Positions 62,976-64,000 of a stretch of 64,000 nt of DNA are shown one piece after another. Source of the stretch: Streptomyces shenzhenensis (GTDB lineage Bacteria > Actinomycetota > Actinomycetes > Streptomycetales > Streptomycetaceae); the NCBI RefSeq assembly GCF_003688995.1, contig NZ_PENI01000006.1, positions 62,001-126,000 on the forward strand. The letters are read 5' to 3'. Position numbers and translations under genes: made by a program. The notes beneath the pieces were generated by a model. It ran no database searches, was not told the DNA's origin, and worked only from the letters and a program-made list of their open reading frames with translations. Every line of letters begins with the position of its first letter. The first letter of the stretch is position 1.

Positions 62976-64000
62976 ACACCCCGATCCCGGCGGACGCCCA
63001 GGGCAGATCGAGCAGCTCCGTCTCCTGGCCCTGCCGCGCCCCGCCCGGTGGCACGACCGCCAGCGCGTCGGCGGCGGCGATCCCCCGGAGCATCGCCGGA
63101 CCGTTGAAGTGCAGCGGCACGGCACGGTCGCCGCGTACGGCGACGGGGACCAGCCGGGTGTCGTGCGGATGCCCCTGCACCGTCTCCCACAGGGGCAGCG
63201 CATACGGCTCGGGAGCGGGGTGGACGGCCAGCGTGCGCAACAGGGGCTCGGCGAGCGTGAGCAGGCCGGAGACCGCCGCGAGGGGGTTTCCGGGCAGCCC
63301 GACGAGGTGCTGGTTCTCCTTGGTGCGGGCCAGCAGCATGGGGTGGCCCGGGCGCACCGTGACCCCGTCGACGAGAAGCTCGGCGCCGATGCCGTCCAGG
63401 ATGGGGTGGACATGGTCGACCGGGCCGGCCGCGGTGCCGCCGGTGGTGACGACGAGGTCCGCGTCGGACAGGGTGATGGCCTTGCGGAGGGCCTCGGCGT
63501 CGTCCCCGAGCCGCCGCAGGGCGATGACCTCGCCGCCGAGCGCGCGCAGCCAGGGCGGCAGCATCGGGCCGAGCGCGTCCCGGATCAGGCCGTCGTACGG
63601 CAGCCCCTGGGTGAGCAACTCGTCGCCGAGGACGAACACTTCGACGCGGGGGCGGGGGACGACGGTGACCGTGTCGTATCCGGCGGCGGCCGCCAGACCC
63701 AGGACCGCGGGGGTGACCAGGGTGCCGACGGGCAGCAGCTGGTCGCCGGTGCGGCACTCCTGGCCGCGCGGGCGGATGTCCTGGCCGTGGCCGACCTCGT
63801 GCCCGGCGTGCAGCCGCCCCTTGGGGTCCGTACGGCCGTGCTCGGAGCGCAGGACCGCGGTCGTGTCGGCCGGGATGCGGGCGCCGGTCGCGATGCGCAC
63901 GGCCTCGCCGTCCGTCAGCGGCTCGGACGGTGCCTGGCCGGCCAGCATGCCCTCGTCCCGGACGGACCAGGGGCCGGGCCCGGCGACCGCCCAGCCGTCC
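62965..64000 (-). CDS. moeA: Molybdopterin molybdotransferase (MoeA)-like protein, 3' part
   Basis: The last ~345 residues; the 5' end is beyond the window. It begins in frame as DGWAVAGPG, followed by DGEAVRIATGARIPADTTAVLRSEHG, PRGQECRTGDQLLPVGTLVTPAVLGLAAAAGYDTVTVVPRPRVEVFVLGDEL, VVTTGGTAAGPVDHVHPIL and HLVGLPGNPLAAVSGLL. MoeA inserts molybdate into adenylated molybdopterin. The MoCF motif is TTGGT..GPVDHV, with Asp in the position of the usual acidic residue. Family C-terminal domain IV is present (LPLWETVQGHPHDTRLVPV). The stop overlaps the channel start. Confidence 0.9.
   Translation of the reverse strand, partial: DGWAVAGPGPWSVRDEGMLAGQAPSEPLTDGEAVRIATGARIPADTTAVLRSEHGRTDPKGRLHAGHEVGHGQDIRPRGQECRTGDQLLPVGTLVTPAVLGLAAAAGYDTVTVVPRPRVEVFVLGDELLTQGLPYDGLIRDALGPMLPPWLRALGGEVIALRRLGDDAEALRKAITLSDADLVVTTGGTAAGPVDHVHPILDGIGAELLVDGVTVRPGHPMLLARTKENQHLVGLPGNPLAAVSGLLTLAEPLLRTLAVHPAPEPYALPLWETVQGHPHDTRLVPVAVRGDRAVPLHFNGPAMLRGIAAADALAVVPPGGARQGQETELLDLPWASAGIGVCFT

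Overview
The window is about 72% GC, with strongly GC-biased third codon positions, GTG and ATG starts, many four-base stop/start overlaps and U-tract-free hairpin terminators. Together with the gene content (bald/whi-type XRE-DUF397 loci, SpoIIE phosphatases, PASTA-type kinases, bacterial proteasome activator, Bkd complex, mycothiol-type isomerase) this points to a Streptomyces chromosome. Two perfect 14-bp Streptomyces parS sites (32829-32842 and 62962-62975) and housekeeping genes (metG, aspS, bkd, moeA-like) place the right two thirds in the conserved core within reach of oriC. Layout: 1-3954 is a regulatory patchwork: the tail of a gene entering from the left, a PadR regulator with its membrane-protein partner, a TetR regulator, and an XRE/DUF5753 regulator followed by three tandem DUF397 genes. 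4171-13602 is an accessory catabolic island: RidA, a LigI-like lactonase/amidohydrolase, an MFS carrier, a divergent LysR regulator, DapA-family aldolase, RraA-family protein, CoA-transferase, flavin reductase, a glutaryl-CoA-dehydrogenase-like enzyme, a deleted aldehyde dehydrogenase and 3-hydroxyacyl-CoA dehydrogenase. It reads as a route taking a cyclic or dicarboxylic acid through pyruvate-releasing cleavage and glutaryl-CoA-type beta-oxidation; a 29-bp perfect palindrome sits ahead of it. 13829-22798 holds a secreted propeller/Ig protein, an unknown tetratricopeptide-like protein, a SpoIIE phosphatase, small membrane proteins, a remnant of an endonuclease/exonuclease/phosphatase gene and a FUSC transporter. 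22816-42152 holds a Tat-exported PhoX phosphatase with a PHO-box-like upstream region, a vWA protein with a 500-residue low-complexity repeat tract, metG, a Tat-exported intradiol dioxygenase, aspS, a four-domain SpoIIE phosphatase containing the only TTA (bldA) codon I found in the recognised genes, an AI-2E exporter, pirin, SseB-like protein, a NAD-kinase remnant, a large acyl-CoA dehydrogenase, an M18 aminopeptidase and a LURP-one protein. 42287-64000 holds a nitrilase, a mycothiol-type isomerase, a methyltransferase, an MFS/GntR pair, a D-Ala-D-Ala carboxypeptidase, the branched-chain 2-oxoacid dehydrogenase E2-E1beta-E1alpha operon, a response regulator, a 247-bp MITE-like element flanked by CTAG, two divergent Ser/Thr kinases, Bpa, a quinone oxidoreductase, a DrrAB-type ABC exporter, a TrkA-type potassium channel and the 3' part of a moeA-like gene. 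Three gene remnants with internal deletions or frameshifts, three candidate leaderless promoters and several dispersed GC-rich repeats are the main unexplained structures. No tRNA, rRNA, CRISPR array, integrase or transposase gene was seen.
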